The position numbers and the translations under genes were made by a program. A DNA stretch of 64,000 bases, from NCBI RefSeq assembly GCF_014650115.1, contig NZ_BMUI01000004.1, positions 62,001-126,000 on the forward strand, read 5' to 3'. Source of the DNA: Streptomyces olivaceoviridis. Its GTDB lineage: Bacteria > Actinomycetota > Actinomycetes > Streptomycetales > Streptomycetaceae. The notes beneath the pieces were generated by a model that was not told where the DNA came from, did no database searches, and saw nothing but the letters and a program-made list of their open reading frames with translations. Of the stretch, positions 39,503-48,463 are shown one piece after another (position 1 is the stretch's first letter; every line of letters starts with the position of its first letter).

Positions 39503-40465
39503 GTGCCGAACGATCTCAGCCCCACCGCGCGAGCACTGCGCGCCCTGGAGGTCCTCCAGGCCCGCCCCGGTACGACGGCCGGCGAACTCGCCGTGCGGCT
39601 GGGCGTCACGGAGCGCGCCGCGCGCCGGTACGTCGGCATCCTCCGCGAGGCCGGCATCCCCGTGGAGTCGGCCCGGGGGCCGTACGGCGGGTACCGGCTG
39701 GGGCGCGGGACACGGCTGCCGCCCGTGCACTTCACGCAGTCCGAGGCCCTCGGACTGGTGATGGCGGTCCTCGCCGGCCGGCCGGCCGCGGACGGCGCCG
39801 ACGACCTGGTCGGCACCGCCCTGGGGAAGGTCGTCAAGGCGCTGCCGGAGAGCGTCGGCCGACAGGCGGCCCTGCTGCGGGAGCACGCGTCGGCCGCACC
39901 GGACCCGAACGCGGTCCGCCCGGACCCGGCCGTCACCAGCGAACTCGTCGCCGCCGTCGCGGCCCGGCGCCGGGTGTCGGTCACCTACCGCGGCGAGACC
40001 GGTGACGAGTGGGAGGCGGAGGTGGATCCCTGGTCCGTCGTGGTCCGCCACGGACGCTGGTACCTGCTGTGCCACTCGCACCGCGCGGGGGCGATCCGCA
40101 CCTACCGCGTCGACCGGGTCCGCGCGGTCCGGCCGACCGCGCACGCGTTCGCACCGCCCGAGGACCTCGACCCGGTGGCGGTGCTGGAGGAGAACCTGGG
40201 GCTGGGCTGGGTGTTCCCCACCCGCGTGGTGTTCGCCGCCCCCCGCACCGAGGTGGCCCCCTGGATCCAGCCGCCCATGGGACGGCTCGAACCGTCGGGG
40301 GACGGCTGCGTGCTCGTCGGCAGCACGCGCAACCCGGCCATGTACGCGCAGGAGTGGCTGGCGCGCGTGCCGTTCGCCTTCCGCGTCGAGGGCGGCCAGG
40401 AGCTGCGCGCCGCGGTCGCGGAGCTGGGGGCGCGCTTCACCGCGGCGGCCTCGGACCAGCCCTGA
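39503..40465 (+). CDS. WYL-domain transcriptional regulator (YafY/DeoR type)
   Basis: A 320-residue regulator. The HTH_11 domain spans about residues 5-65 (RALRALEVLQARPGTTAGELAVRLGVTERAARRYVGILREAGIPVESARGPYGGYRL). The WYL ligand-binding domain spans about 145-220, with the motif equivalent RWYLLCHSHRAGAIRTYRVDRVRAV. A WCX extension (about 235-315) follows. WYL proteins sense single-stranded nucleic acid or small ligands and often act on adjacent genes; here the divergent alpha/beta hydrolase is nearest. Start GTG 39503. Confidence 0.92.
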   Translation: MPNDLSPTARALRALEVLQARPGTTAGELAVRLGVTERAARRYVGILREAGIPVESARGPYGGYRLGRGTRLPPVHFTQSEALGLVMAVLAGRPAADGADDLVGTALGKVVKALPESVGRQAALLREHASAAPDPNAVRPDPAVTSELVAAVAARRRVSVTYRGETGDEWEAEVDPWSVVVRHGRWYLLCHSHRAGAIRTYRVDRVRAVRPTAHAFAPPEDLDPVAVLEENLGLGWVFPTRVVFAAPRTEVAPWIQPPMGRLEPSGDGCVLVGSTRNPAMYAQEWLARVPFAFRVEGGQELRAAVAELGARFTAAASDQP

Positions 40466-40495
40466 CCGGGCCGGGGCGGTGTCCCACGCCGGGGC

Positions 40496-41266
40496 TCACG
40501 ACAGGGCCGAACTCCCTTCCCCTCCACCGTTGTTGCCGCCGTCCGCACGGGCATCGGCGCCGTACCGGGCCCGCGCCTGCGCCACCAATTGGGCGTTGGA
40601 CACGGCCCGTCGGCCGTCCGGGAGGAGCAGGGTGTCCTCCAGGCCGATCCGGGTGGCGAGGCCCAGCCGGCCCGCCAGCCGGAGCACCGGCCAGGTCCCG
40701 CCCTCCTCGCCGTGCAGCAGCACCGGCCGGCCGTGTGCCGTACCCAGCTCGGCCAGCAGTGCCCGCGCCGACGCCTCGGCCGTCGCCGGGTCCGGGTCGG
40801 TCACCTCGGCCAGCACCCGCAGCACCCTCGGCCCGAGCGGTGAGCCCGCGAACCGGCGCGCGCCCCCGGTGCCGGACCGGATGCCCGCCTCCACGGCCAC
40901 GCCCACCGACAGGAGGTGTCCGGCGACCTCCTCGGCGCCCGGCTCGTGCCAGTTGACCGAGGCGAAGTCGGGCAGCACCGACCAGGAGCGCACCCGGGCG
41001 AGCCGCGCGGACGGATCCGGTTCCGCCCAGGCACCGGTGGTCACCCCGACCGGCACCGGCACCCGCGCCCGGATCGCCTCCAGGGCCGGGGCCAGGACGC
41101 GCGGGGAGAGACTGTCGTGGCCGCACGGCGTCTTCGGGTGGACGTGGACCGAGCTGGCGCCGGCCGCGACCGCCTCGGCGGCGGAACGCGCCAGATCCTG
41201 GGGGGACATCGGCACGGCGGCGCCGTCGGCGGCCGTACGACGCCCGTTGAGACACACCTGCACCAT
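40496..41266 (-). CDS. BKACE-family (DUF849) beta-keto acid cleavage-type enzyme
   Basis: A 256-residue protein related to 3-keto-5-aminohexanoate cleavage enzymes, which are zinc proteins that condense a beta-keto acid with acetyl-CoA. Visible motifs: VQVCLNGRRTAAD at the N-terminus, AAGASSVHVHPKTPCGHDSLSP (zinc-binding HVHPK), VPVGVTTGAWAEPDP, SVNWHEPGAEEV, VLLHGEEGGTWPVLRLAGRLGLATRIGLEDTLLLPDG (Glu and active-site EDT). It is slightly short for the family (usually about 270-310 aa), consistent with the actinobacterial sub-group. A CACCAT...ATGGTG palindrome (41261-41278) covers its start. The actual keto acid is unknown. Confidence 0.85.
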   Translation of the reverse strand: MVQVCLNGRRTAADGAAVPMSPQDLARSAAEAVAAGASSVHVHPKTPCGHDSLSPRVLAPALEAIRARVPVPVGVTTGAWAEPDPSARLARVRSWSVLPDFASVNWHEPGAEEVAGHLLSVGVAVEAGIRSGTGGARRFAGSPLGPRVLRVLAEVTDPDPATAEASARALLAELGTAHGRPVLLHGEEGGTWPVLRLAGRLGLATRIGLEDTLLLPDGRRAVSNAQLVAQARARYGADARADGGNNGGGEGSSALS

Positions 41267-41351
41267 GACTCGATGGTGCCGCACACCCACGGCAGAGGGC
41301 GCGGCATCCCCTACGCGCCCCCCGTCACCACGACCCGGGCACGCCACCGGC

Positions 41352-41954
41352 TCAGGCCGACATCAGCACGCGTCCCCGACGGGCGGACTCAAGGGCCCGC
41401 GGGCTGAGGACCGGGCGCGGCACCAGGATGCCGCAGTCCGCGCAGACCGGGCCGGACGACGGCTCGTGGTCCAGGCCGTACTTCCACACCAGGCGCTCGC
41501 CGCCGCACACCGGGCACGACGAGCCCGGTTCCCGCTCCAGCGCGGCGATCAGCCGGCGCAGCACCACCGCCAGCGGCTCATCGGGGTGCACCCGCGGGTC
41601 GTCGCACCAGGCGACCCCGAAGCCGCCCCAGGTCAGCCGGTGCCAGTCGTCCACGCTGCCCGGACGGCGCAGCCCGTCGTGCTTCTCCTTCCTGCGTCGT
41701 TCGGTGAAGTCGGTCTCGTAGGCGAGCCAGACGTCCCGGGCCTCCTCCAGCTCCTCCAGCGCGGCCACGAGCCGCACCGGATCGGGGGAGCGGTCCTCGG
41801 GGCCGAACCCCGCCCGGGAGCACAGATGGTCCCAGGTCGCGCGATGCCCGTAAGGGGCGAACTTCTCCAGGCACTTGCGCAGCGAGTACCGCCGCAGCGC
41901 CAGATCACAGCCCGGATCGCGTACCTGTCTCGCCAGACTCCGGAAACCTGCCAT
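41352..41954 (-). CDS. conserved hypothetical protein with C-terminal zinc ribbon
   Basis: A 200-residue cytosolic protein not recognised at family level. The N-terminal 130 residues are charged and helical (SLARQVRDPGCDLALRRYSLRKCLEKFAPYGHRATWDHLCSRAGFGP, VRLVAALEELEEARDVWLAYETDFTERRRKEKHDGL). The C-terminus has a two-CxxC zinc ribbon: CPVCGGERLVWKYG and CADCG, about 20 residues apart. That suggests nucleic-acid or protein contact. It lies upstream of the BKACE gene on the same strand with an 85-bp gap and may have its own promoter. Confidence 0.75.
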   Translation of the reverse strand: MAGFRSLARQVRDPGCDLALRRYSLRKCLEKFAPYGHRATWDHLCSRAGFGPEDRSPDPVRLVAALEELEEARDVWLAYETDFTERRRKEKHDGLRRPGSVDDWHRLTWGGFGVAWCDDPRVHPDEPLAVVLRRLIAALEREPGSSCPVCGGERLVWKYGLDHEPSSGPVCADCGILVPRPVLSPRALESARRGRVLMSA

Positions 41955-42161
41955 CGCCCTGCACCTCCGTCACACCTGCACCTGTACTCCGGTCACTTCG
42001 GCGTCGTCGCACGGACGTCGTCGAATAGACGTATCGACAGGCGATTCGGCTCCATCTCTTCCAGGGATCTGTCTCCAGACTCCGGAAAGTGACGCATGTT
42101 CATCTTTAAAGCGGGGGATACCGGCGGTAACGTTCGGCCACCTCTGTCGCTAGGAGCTGCC

Positions 42162-44951
42162 ATGCCACGGCGAACCCCACGTACCGCCCTTGACAGACTG
42201 AGAACGTCCCGCCGCCTTCCCGGGTTCCTGAAGACCGCGTCCGTATGCGTGCTCGTCGCCGGTCTTCTCTCCCCCCTCACCCAGGCGACGGTGGCGGCGG
42301 CCGACGCCACGGCCGCCAACGACTACTGCGGCGGCCGGTGTTCGGACATCCTGCCGCCCGGCGAGAACGGCAACGCGACGCTCGCCCAGATCCTGCTCAA
42401 CCAGGCCTTCGGCACCCAGCCCGCGCACGCCGAGGACCAGCTCGGCCCGTACGCCAACCTGGCCACCGGCTACAAGGGCCTGACCGACACCACGGTCAAC
42501 ACCTTCTTCAACGACGCCTCGTTCGGCGTCCCCGCCGACCAGGTCGCCTCCACCGAGAAGCCGGCCGGCCGCGGCGATGTGACGATCGTCCGCGACAAGA
42601 AGACCGGTGTGCCGCACATCACGGGCACCACCCGCTACGGCACCGAGTTCGGCGCCGGATACGCGGCGGCCCAGGACCGGCTGTGGCTCATGGACGTCTT
42701 CCGGCACGTGGGCCGCGGCCAGCTGACCTCCTTCGCCGGCGGCGCACCCGCCAACCAGGGCCTTGAGCAGCAGTTCTACCGCAACGCGCCCTACACCGAA
42801 GCCGACCTCCAGGCGCAGATCGACAACGCGGTCGCGAAGAACGGCGCCCGCGGCCAGCAGGCCCTCGCCGACGTCACGGCCTACCTGGACGGCATCAACG
42901 CCTACATCGACGCCTCCGACAGCGGCCGTTACTTCCCCGGCGAGTACGTCCTGACCGGCCACAAGGACTCGATCACCAACGCCGGCACCATAGAGCACTT
43001 CAAGGTCACCGACCTCGTGGCGCTCGCCTCCGTCATCGGCTCACTGTTCGGCTCCGGCGGTGGCGGCGAGGTCGACAACGCCCTCTCCCTGCTCGCGGCC
43101 CAGGCCAAGTACGGCGTCGAGGAGGGCACCAAGGTCTGGGAGTCCTTCCGCGAACGCAACGACCCCGAGGCCGTCCTCACCGTCCACGACGGCCAGAGCT
43201 TCCCCTACGGCACCAAGCCCGCCGACGCCCAGGGCGAGGCCCTGCCGGACGCCGGCTCGGTGACCCAGGAACCGCTGGTCCACGACCGTACCGGCAGCGC
43301 GGCCACCGCCGGCGCCACCAGCACCTCGGCCTCCGCCGCGAAGACCGCCCTCGGCTCCGCCCGGCGCGGTATGTCCAACGCCCTCGTGGTCAGCGGCAAG
43401 TACACCGCCAGCGGCCACCCCATCGCCGTCTTCGGGCCGCAGACCGGCTACTTCGCCCCGCAGCTGCTCATGCTCCAGGAGATCCAGGGCCCGGGCATCA
43501 GCGCCCGCGGCGCCTCCTTCGCGGGCCTGAGCATGTACGTCGAACTCGGCCGCGGCCAGGACTACTCCTGGAGCGCCACCACCTCCGGCCAGGACATCAT
43601 CGACAGCTACGCGGTCGAGCTGTGCCAGGACGACTACCACTACCTGTACCACGGCACCTGCACGGCCATGGAGAAGATCGAGCAGAAGAACGCCTGGAAG
43701 CCGACCACCGCCGACGGCACAGCCGCGGGGTCGTACACCCTGCGCGCCTGGCGGACCGCGTACGGCCCGGTGGAGTACCGCGCCACCGTCGGCGGCAAGA
43801 AGGTCGCCTACACCACCCTGCGCTCCTCCTACCTGCACGAGGCCGACTCGATCATCGGCTTCCAGATGCTCAACGACCCCGACTACGTCAAGGGGCCGAA
43901 GGACTTCCAGAGCGCGGCGCAGCACATCAACTTCACCTTCAACTGGTTCTACGCCGACTCCCAGCACACCGCCTACTACAACAGCGGTGACAACCCCGTC
44001 CGGGCGAGCGGTGTCGACAGCGAGTTCCCGGTGTGGGCGCAGCCGGCGTACGAGTGGCGGAACTGGGACCCGGCCACCAACACCGCCGACTACACCCCGC
44101 CCTCCGCTCACCCCAACTCCGTCGACCAGGACTACTACATCTCCTGGAACAACAAGCAGGCCGAGGAGTACACGACCGCACCCTGGGGCGACGGTTCCGT
44201 GCACCGCGGCAACCTGCTGGACGACCGGGTGAAGAAGCTGGTCGCGGCCGGCGGGGTCACCCGGACCAAGCTGGTGCAGGCCATGGCGGACGCGGGCCTC
44301 GCCGATCTGCGCGCCGAGGACGTGCTGCCCAAGCTGCTCAAGGTGGTCACCTCCTCGCCGGTGACCGACTCCACGGCCGCCGCGGCGGTGAGCAAGCTCC
44401 AGGCGTGGGTGGCCGCCGGCGCCAAGCGCACCGAGACGTCGGCCGGTTCCAAGAAGTACGCCGACGCCGACGCGATCCGGGTCCTGGACGCCTGGTGGCC
44501 GCTGCTGGTCAAGGCCGAGTTCGAGCCCGGCCTCGGCAGCGACCTCTACACGGCGATCACCGGCAACCTGCCGGTCGACGAGGCACCGTCCGCCGGCCAC
44601 GGCCCGACCGGCTCGCACGCCGGCAGCTCCTTCCAGTACGGCTGGTGGTCCTACGTCGACAAGGACGTCCGGGCGGTGCTCGGGGAGTCCGTGCGGGGCG
44701 GCCTCGCCCGGAAGTACTGCGGCGGCGGCAGCCTCAGCGCCTGCCGGGACACCCTGATCAGCACCCTGAAGCAGGCCGCCGGCCTGACCGCCGCCCAGGT
44801 CTACCCGGGCGACGACCAGTGCTCGGCGGGCGACCAGTGGTGCGCCGACTCGATCGTCCAGCGCACGCTGGGCGGCATCAAGCACGGCAGGATCAGCTGG
44901 CAGAACCGGCCGACCTACCAGCAGGTCGTGGAGTACACCTCGCACCGCTGA
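42162..44951 (+). CDS. secreted penicillin-acylase-family N-terminal nucleophile hydrolase
   Basis: A 929-residue precursor of an exported amidase. The signal peptide ends near residue 45 (LLSPLTQATVAAA-DA). The alpha-chain region contains RGDVTIVRDKKTGVPHITGTTRYGTEFGAGYAAAQDRLWLMDVFRHVGRGQL. The beta chain should begin at Ser405 (GMSNALVVSGKYTASGHPI), the autocatalytic nucleophile codon at 43374. A linker rich in Ser/Ala (TAGATSTSASAAKTALGS) just before it is the removable spacer. Homologues hydrolyse acyl-amide bonds of penicillins, acyl-homoserine lactones, echinocandins or lipopeptides; the acyl preference cannot be told here. TAGGAG precedes the ATG. The 207-bp upstream gap holds no clear operator. 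Confidence 0.92.
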   Translation: MPRRTPRTALDRLRTSRRLPGFLKTASVCVLVAGLLSPLTQATVAAADATAANDYCGGRCSDILPPGENGNATLAQILLNQAFGTQPAHAEDQLGPYANLATGYKGLTDTTVNTFFNDASFGVPADQVASTEKPAGRGDVTIVRDKKTGVPHITGTTRYGTEFGAGYAAAQDRLWLMDVFRHVGRGQLTSFAGGAPANQGLEQQFYRNAPYTEADLQAQIDNAVAKNGARGQQALADVTAYLDGINAYIDASDSGRYFPGEYVLTGHKDSITNAGTIEHFKVTDLVALASVIGSLFGSGGGGEVDNALSLLAAQAKYGVEEGTKVWESFRERNDPEAVLTVHDGQSFPYGTKPADAQGEALPDAGSVTQEPLVHDRTGSAATAGATSTSASAAKTALGSARRGMSNALVVSGKYTASGHPIAVFGPQTGYFAPQLLMLQEIQGPGISARGASFAGLSMYVELGRGQDYSWSATTSGQDIIDSYAVELCQDDYHYLYHGTCTAMEKIEQKNAWKPTTADGTAAGSYTLRAWRTAYGPVEYRATVGGKKVAYTTLRSSYLHEADSIIGFQMLNDPDYVKGPKDFQSAAQHINFTFNWFYADSQHTAYYNSGDNPVRASGVDSEFPVWAQPAYEWRNWDPATNTADYTPPSAHPNSVDQDYYISWNNKQAEEYTTAPWGDGSVHRGNLLDDRVKKLVAAGGVTRTKLVQAMADAGLADLRAEDVLPKLLKVVTSSPVTDSTAAAAVSKLQAWVAAGAKRTETSAGSKKYADADAIRVLDAWWPLLVKAEFEPGLGSDLYTAITGNLPVDEAPSAGHGPTGSHAGSSFQYGWWSYVDKDVRAVLGESVRGGLARKYCGGGSLSACRDTLISTLKQAAGLTAAQVYPGDDQCSAGDQWCADSIVQRTLGGIKHGRISWQNRPTYQQVVEYTSHR

Positions 44952-44969
44952 CCCGCCACCGGCGGCGGG

Positions 44970-46271
44970 TCAGGCGATACGGCCTGCCGCCAGCACCACC
45001 CGCGCCAGTTCGGGGTGCACGATGTCGCTGTGCGCCCCGGACGGCGCGCCGCCGCGCCGGACCACGGCCGCCGCGTCCACGTTCACGCACCCCGACGCGG
45101 GCAGCCGGCCACCGAGAGCCGCCGCCAGGTCGAGCCGCACGGTGCCCGGCACCGCCTGCGTCCCGTCGTGGCCCATGGCACCCCAGCGGGGCCCGAGCAC
45201 CGCCGCGATCTCGTCGCCCGCGCAGGCGCGGTCGTCCCCGGCGAGCCGGGAGGCCAGCGGATAGAACGTGCCGAGGGCCGCGTCGAAGTGCGAGTAGCAG
45301 CACACCAGTGGGCCGTCGACGCGCCGGTGGAGGCCCTTCAGCGCGCCCGACCGGTCCGGGGCGTGCGGCAGCCGGGCCGCGAACGCGTAGTGCGAGAAGG
45401 CACCCTGGAGCAGGGTCACCGACTTCACCGCGTCCACTCCCGTCGGCAGCCCGCGCAGCGCGAACGCCACCAGCCGGCCGCCGAAGCTGTGCCCGACCAG
45501 ATGCACCCGCACCCCGGGCGCCGCCCCCGCCAACCGCCCCAGCAGCGGACCGAGTCCCCGCTCGCCGACCGTCCCGGCCCGCCGTTTCATCTGGAGGTAC
45601 GTCGCCTGCCGCAGCAGTTCCTTCGCGCCGTCCCACGGGTTCGGAAGGGTGAACCGGGGCGCGTCGCCGGACGCGTCGAGCGCGGCCAGGGCCTCGGCGA
45701 ACTGCTCGCACACGGTCACCGGGTCGGCCCCGAACACGGCCGGTTCGCCGTCCTCGTCCGTGTCGGCCGCCACCCCCTGCCGGCCGTCGTCCAGCAGCAG
45801 CCGCACCAGCCGCCCGAACTCGGTCAGCCCCCCGGTGCCGCCCGGCCGTTCGTCCAGCATCCGGGCCAGCCGGTCCAGAACGGTCGTCCGGCCCGCAAAC
45901 GCCGCCAGCAGGGCGCGCCGGGTGTCCTTGTCCAGCGCCGGGCGCGGTGCCGCCTGCGCCTCCACGGCCGCCACGGACCTCGGGAAGTCCGGGATCGGCT
46001 CGTCGCTGAACCGCATCGACGGCCAGATCACGCCGACGTACCCCAGCCGGGCCTGCGGGGCCAGCCTCGGGACCGGCGCGAAGAAGCGGCGGTACAGCGC
46101 GGTCGCGCCCGAGCGGTCGTTGTTCCAGCCGTGCGAGAAGACGATCAGGTCACGGACGCCGTGGTCCGTGACCCGCGTCAGCAGCCGGTCGCGTTCGGGG
46201 CCGTCCGCGTCCCCGTCCGCGTCGAAGGTCAGCTCCCAGTAGGGAGCCACACCCGTCCCAGGATCCGCCAT
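44970..46271 (-). CDS. alpha/beta-fold serine hydrolase, actinobacterial
   Basis: A 433-residue protein. VRDLIVFSHGWNNDRSGATALYRRFF (about 39-64) is a DUF900-like start. The nucleophile elbow is VHLVGHSFGGRLVAFALRGLP (GHSFGG, about residues 258-263), and an acid/His segment is VCCYSHFDAALGTFYPLAS. It has no signal or membrane segment. Proteins of this layout are annotated serine-threonine or hypothetical hydrolases in Streptomyces; the substrate is unknown. It is convergent with the large acylase and lies upstream of nothing else on its strand. The muramidase gene ends 31 bp before its start. Confidence 0.82.
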   Translation of the reverse strand: MADPGTGVAPYWELTFDADGDADGPERDRLLTRVTDHGVRDLIVFSHGWNNDRSGATALYRRFFAPVPRLAPQARLGYVGVIWPSMRFSDEPIPDFPRSVAAVEAQAAPRPALDKDTRRALLAAFAGRTTVLDRLARMLDERPGGTGGLTEFGRLVRLLLDDGRQGVAADTDEDGEPAVFGADPVTVCEQFAEALAALDASGDAPRFTLPNPWDGAKELLRQATYLQMKRRAGTVGERGLGPLLGRLAGAAPGVRVHLVGHSFGGRLVAFALRGLPTGVDAVKSVTLLQGAFSHYAFAARLPHAPDRSGALKGLHRRVDGPLVCCYSHFDAALGTFYPLASRLAGDDRACAGDEIAAVLGPRWGAMGHDGTQAVPGTVRLDLAAALGGRLPASGCVNVDAAAVVRRGGAPSGAHSDIVHPELARVVLAAGRIA

Positions 46272-46302
46272 GCCAGACCCCCAAGTTCCCGGAGGAGGAG
46301 CG

Positions 46303-47523
46303 CTACGTGTACAGGAGATACCCCTTCCGGACCCGCCGGAACGCGGCCAGCTCCTCCTGCCAGGCCCCCGTCACCTCGTCGGTGCCGGCGCCCGCGTCGA
46401 TCATCGTGCGGACCTGGGCCGAACCGGTGAGCTTGTCGATCCAGTTGTCGGACCGCCAGCCGAAACCGCTCCACGCCTTCCGGGCGGTCACCAGCAGCGC
46501 GATCCCGGTGCGTACGGGGTCGTAGGCGGCCCGGTCGGTCACGTGGATCTGCACCCCGCCGACCGTCTTGCCCTGGAACTTGGAGAACGTGGGCGTGAAG
46601 TACGCCTCCCGGAACCGCACGCCCGGCAGGCCCGCCTCGTTCGCGGCGGCGGCCCAGCGGCCGTCGAGGCCCTCGGCGCCGAGGAGTTCGAAGGGCCGGG
46701 TCGTGCCGCGCCCCTCGGAGAGGTTGGTGCCCTCGAACATGCAGGTCCCGGAGTACACCAACGCGGTCTCCGGCGTGGGCATGTTGGGGCTCGGCGGCAC
46801 CCAGGGCAGGCCGGAGGCGTCGTAGAACCCGGAGCGCTTCCAGCCCGACATGCGGACGGTCTCCAGCGGGACGGGCGTGGCCAGGAACTCGCCGTTGAAC
46901 AGGCGGGCCAGCTCCGCCACCGTCATCCCGTGCGCCTGCGCGACCGGCTGCCGGCCGACGAAGGTGGCGAACTCCTTGTGCAGCACCGGGCCCCGCGCCT
47001 CGCGTCCGGTCACCGGATTCGGGCGGTCCAGCACGACGAACCGCTTGCCGGCGAGCTGGGCCGCCTCCATGCAGTCGTAGAGGGTCCAGATGTACGTGTA
47101 GAAGCGGGCGCCGACGTCCTGGATGTCGAAGACGACGGTGTCGACACCGGAGGCGGTGAAGACGTCGGCGAGCGGACGGCCGCTCTTCAGGTACGTGTCG
47201 TACACCGGGAGGCCGGTCGCGGGGTCGTCGTAGCGGCCCTCGGAGCCGCCCGCCTGCGCGGTGCCCCGGAAGCCGTGCTCGGGGCCGAAGACCGCCGTCA
47301 GCCTGACGCGGGGGTCCCGGTGCATCACGTCGACGATGTGCTCGGTGTCCCTGGTGATGCCGGTGGGGTTGGTGACGACACCTACGTTCTGGCCGGAGAG
47401 GAGTGAGTAACCGTCGGCTTCGAGTCTTTCGAACCCCGTGTGGAGATGCTCGCGGTGCGGGGGCGTCGCTGGGAGGGCTGCTGTGGTTGCCGATGCGAGA
47501 AGGGTCCGTCGGGACAGGTGCAT
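46303..47523 (-). CDS. NamZ-type exo-beta-N-acetylmuramidase (DUF1343)
   Basis: A 406-residue exported protein of the DUF1343 family, whose characterised member NamZ removes terminal N-acetylmuramic acid from peptidoglycan fragments. Motifs: VGVVTNPTGITRDTEHIVDVM, AVFGPEHGFRGTAQAGGSEG (catalytic region), VDTVVFDIQDVGARFYTYIWTL, FVVLDRPNPVTG, PWVPPSPNMPTPETALVYSGTCMFEGTNLSEGRGTTRPFELLGA. The N-terminus MHLSRRTLLASATTAALPA is a short, Tat-like signal (SRRTLLA). It probably acts in cell-wall recycling. Start ATG 47523 with GGAGG upstream. Confidence 0.9.
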   Translation of the reverse strand: MHLSRRTLLASATTAALPATPPHREHLHTGFERLEADGYSLLSGQNVGVVTNPTGITRDTEHIVDVMHRDPRVRLTAVFGPEHGFRGTAQAGGSEGRYDDPATGLPVYDTYLKSGRPLADVFTASGVDTVVFDIQDVGARFYTYIWTLYDCMEAAQLAGKRFVVLDRPNPVTGREARGPVLHKEFATFVGRQPVAQAHGMTVAELARLFNGEFLATPVPLETVRMSGWKRSGFYDASGLPWVPPSPNMPTPETALVYSGTCMFEGTNLSEGRGTTRPFELLGAEGLDGRWAAAANEAGLPGVRFREAYFTPTFSKFQGKTVGGVQIHVTDRAAYDPVRTGIALLVTARKAWSGFGWRSDNWIDKLTGSAQVRTMIDAGAGTDEVTGAWQEELAAFRRVRKGYLLYT

Positions 47524-47549
47524 GGGACCTCCGGTGGGTGGGCACGTCC

Positions 47550-47589
47550 GGGCCGTCTGTGGTTGCTCGCGCAGTTCCCCGCGCCCCTT
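47550..47589. repeat. dispersed Streptomyces intergenic element, copy C
   Basis: GGTTGCTCGCGCAGTTCCCC continuing GCGCCCCTT is the clearest copy of the element type seen at 18834 and 33826. It lies upstream of both the leftward muramidase gene and the rightward SDR operon. Confidence 0.65.
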
Positions 47590-47619
47590 GAGGTTGGAGC
47601 AGTTCCTCTTCCTTCACAC

Positions 47620-47637
47620 ATACCGACCGGTTAGTCT
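47620..47637. promoter_or_regulatory. TetR-type operator ATACCGACC-GGTTAGTCT before SDR operon
   Basis: The left half matches ATACCGACC exactly; the right half has three mismatches to GGTCGGTAT. It lies 53 bp before the SDR ATG. A near-perfect version lies at 53077-53094 at the far end of the cluster. Confidence 0.65.
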
Positions 47638-47689
47638 GACCCGAACAGAGCCGACGCGCGCCGCGCGAAAGTCGTGTCGAAGGAGACCG

Positions 47690-48463
47690 ATGGTGGAAGC
47701 CGTGCAGGATGCGGGAGTGGTCGTCACCGGAGCCGGCGGGGGGATCGGGGCGGCGTTGGCCCGGCGGTTCGCCGCCGAGGGGGCGCGGGTCGTGGTGAAC
47801 GACCTGGACGCCGGGAAGGCCGAGGCGGTGGCCGAGGAGATCGGCGGGACCGCCGTGCCCGGTGACGCCTCCGCGGTCGTCGCCGAGGCCCGCGACGCGC
47901 TCGGCGGCACGGTGGACGTCTACTGCGCCAACGCGGGCGTCGCCTTCGAGGACGGCGACCTCGACGGCACCCTGGACGAGAGGACCTGGGCCGCGTCCTG
48001 GGACGTGAACCTGATGGCCCACGTCCGGGCCGCGCACGCGCTGCTGCCCGACTGGCTGGAGCGGGGCGGCGGGCGGTTCGTCTCCACCGTCTCCGCCGCC
48101 GGGCTGCTCACCATGATCGGCGCGCCCTCCTACAGCGTCACCAAGCACGGCGCCTACGCCTTCGCCGAGTGGCTGTCGCTGACGTACCGGCACCGGGGGA
48201 TCAAGGTCCACGCCATCTGCCCGCAGGGCGTCCGCACCGACATGCTGGCCGCCACCGGCAGCGCGGGCGACCTGGTGCTCCAGCCGACCGCGATCGCCCC
48301 CGAGGCCGTCGCCGACGCCCTGCTCCAGGGCATCGCGCAGGACCGCTTCCTGATCCTGCCGCACCCCGAGGTCGCCGGCTTCTACCAGGCGCGGGCCGGC
48401 GAGCCGGACCGCTGGCTCACGCACATGAACCGCCTCCAGCAGAAGTGGGAGGCCGCCCGGTGA
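47690..48463 (+). CDS. short-chain dehydrogenase/reductase
   Basis: A 257-residue NAD(P)-dependent SDR. The cofactor motif is TGAGGGIGAALARRF (about 14-28), NAG is in YCANAGVAF (about 81-89), and the catalytic Ser-Tyr-Lys are in STVSAAGLL and PSYSVTKHG (YxxxK about 146-150). RHRGIKVHAICPQGVRTDM is the usual post-catalytic segment. As first gene of the acyl-CoA synthetase/TetR operon it probably oxidises a hydroxyacyl-CoA or related alcohol. AAGGAGA lies 4 bp before ATG 47690. It overlaps the synthetase start by GTGA. Confidence 0.92.
   Translation: MVEAVQDAGVVVTGAGGGIGAALARRFAAEGARVVVNDLDAGKAEAVAEEIGGTAVPGDASAVVAEARDALGGTVDVYCANAGVAFEDGDLDGTLDERTWAASWDVNLMAHVRAAHALLPDWLERGGGRFVSTVSAAGLLTMIGAPSYSVTKHGAYAFAEWLSLTYRHRGIKVHAICPQGVRTDMLAATGSAGDLVLQPTAIAPEAVADALLQGIAQDRFLILPHPEVAGFYQARAGEPDRWLTHMNRLQQKWEAAR

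Noticed and set aside
43041..44945. 634-aa antisense frame within the acylase gene
   Set aside because: Val/Gly/Arg-rich composition is a mirror of third-position G+C bias; the sense strand has a full Ntn-hydrolase domain.
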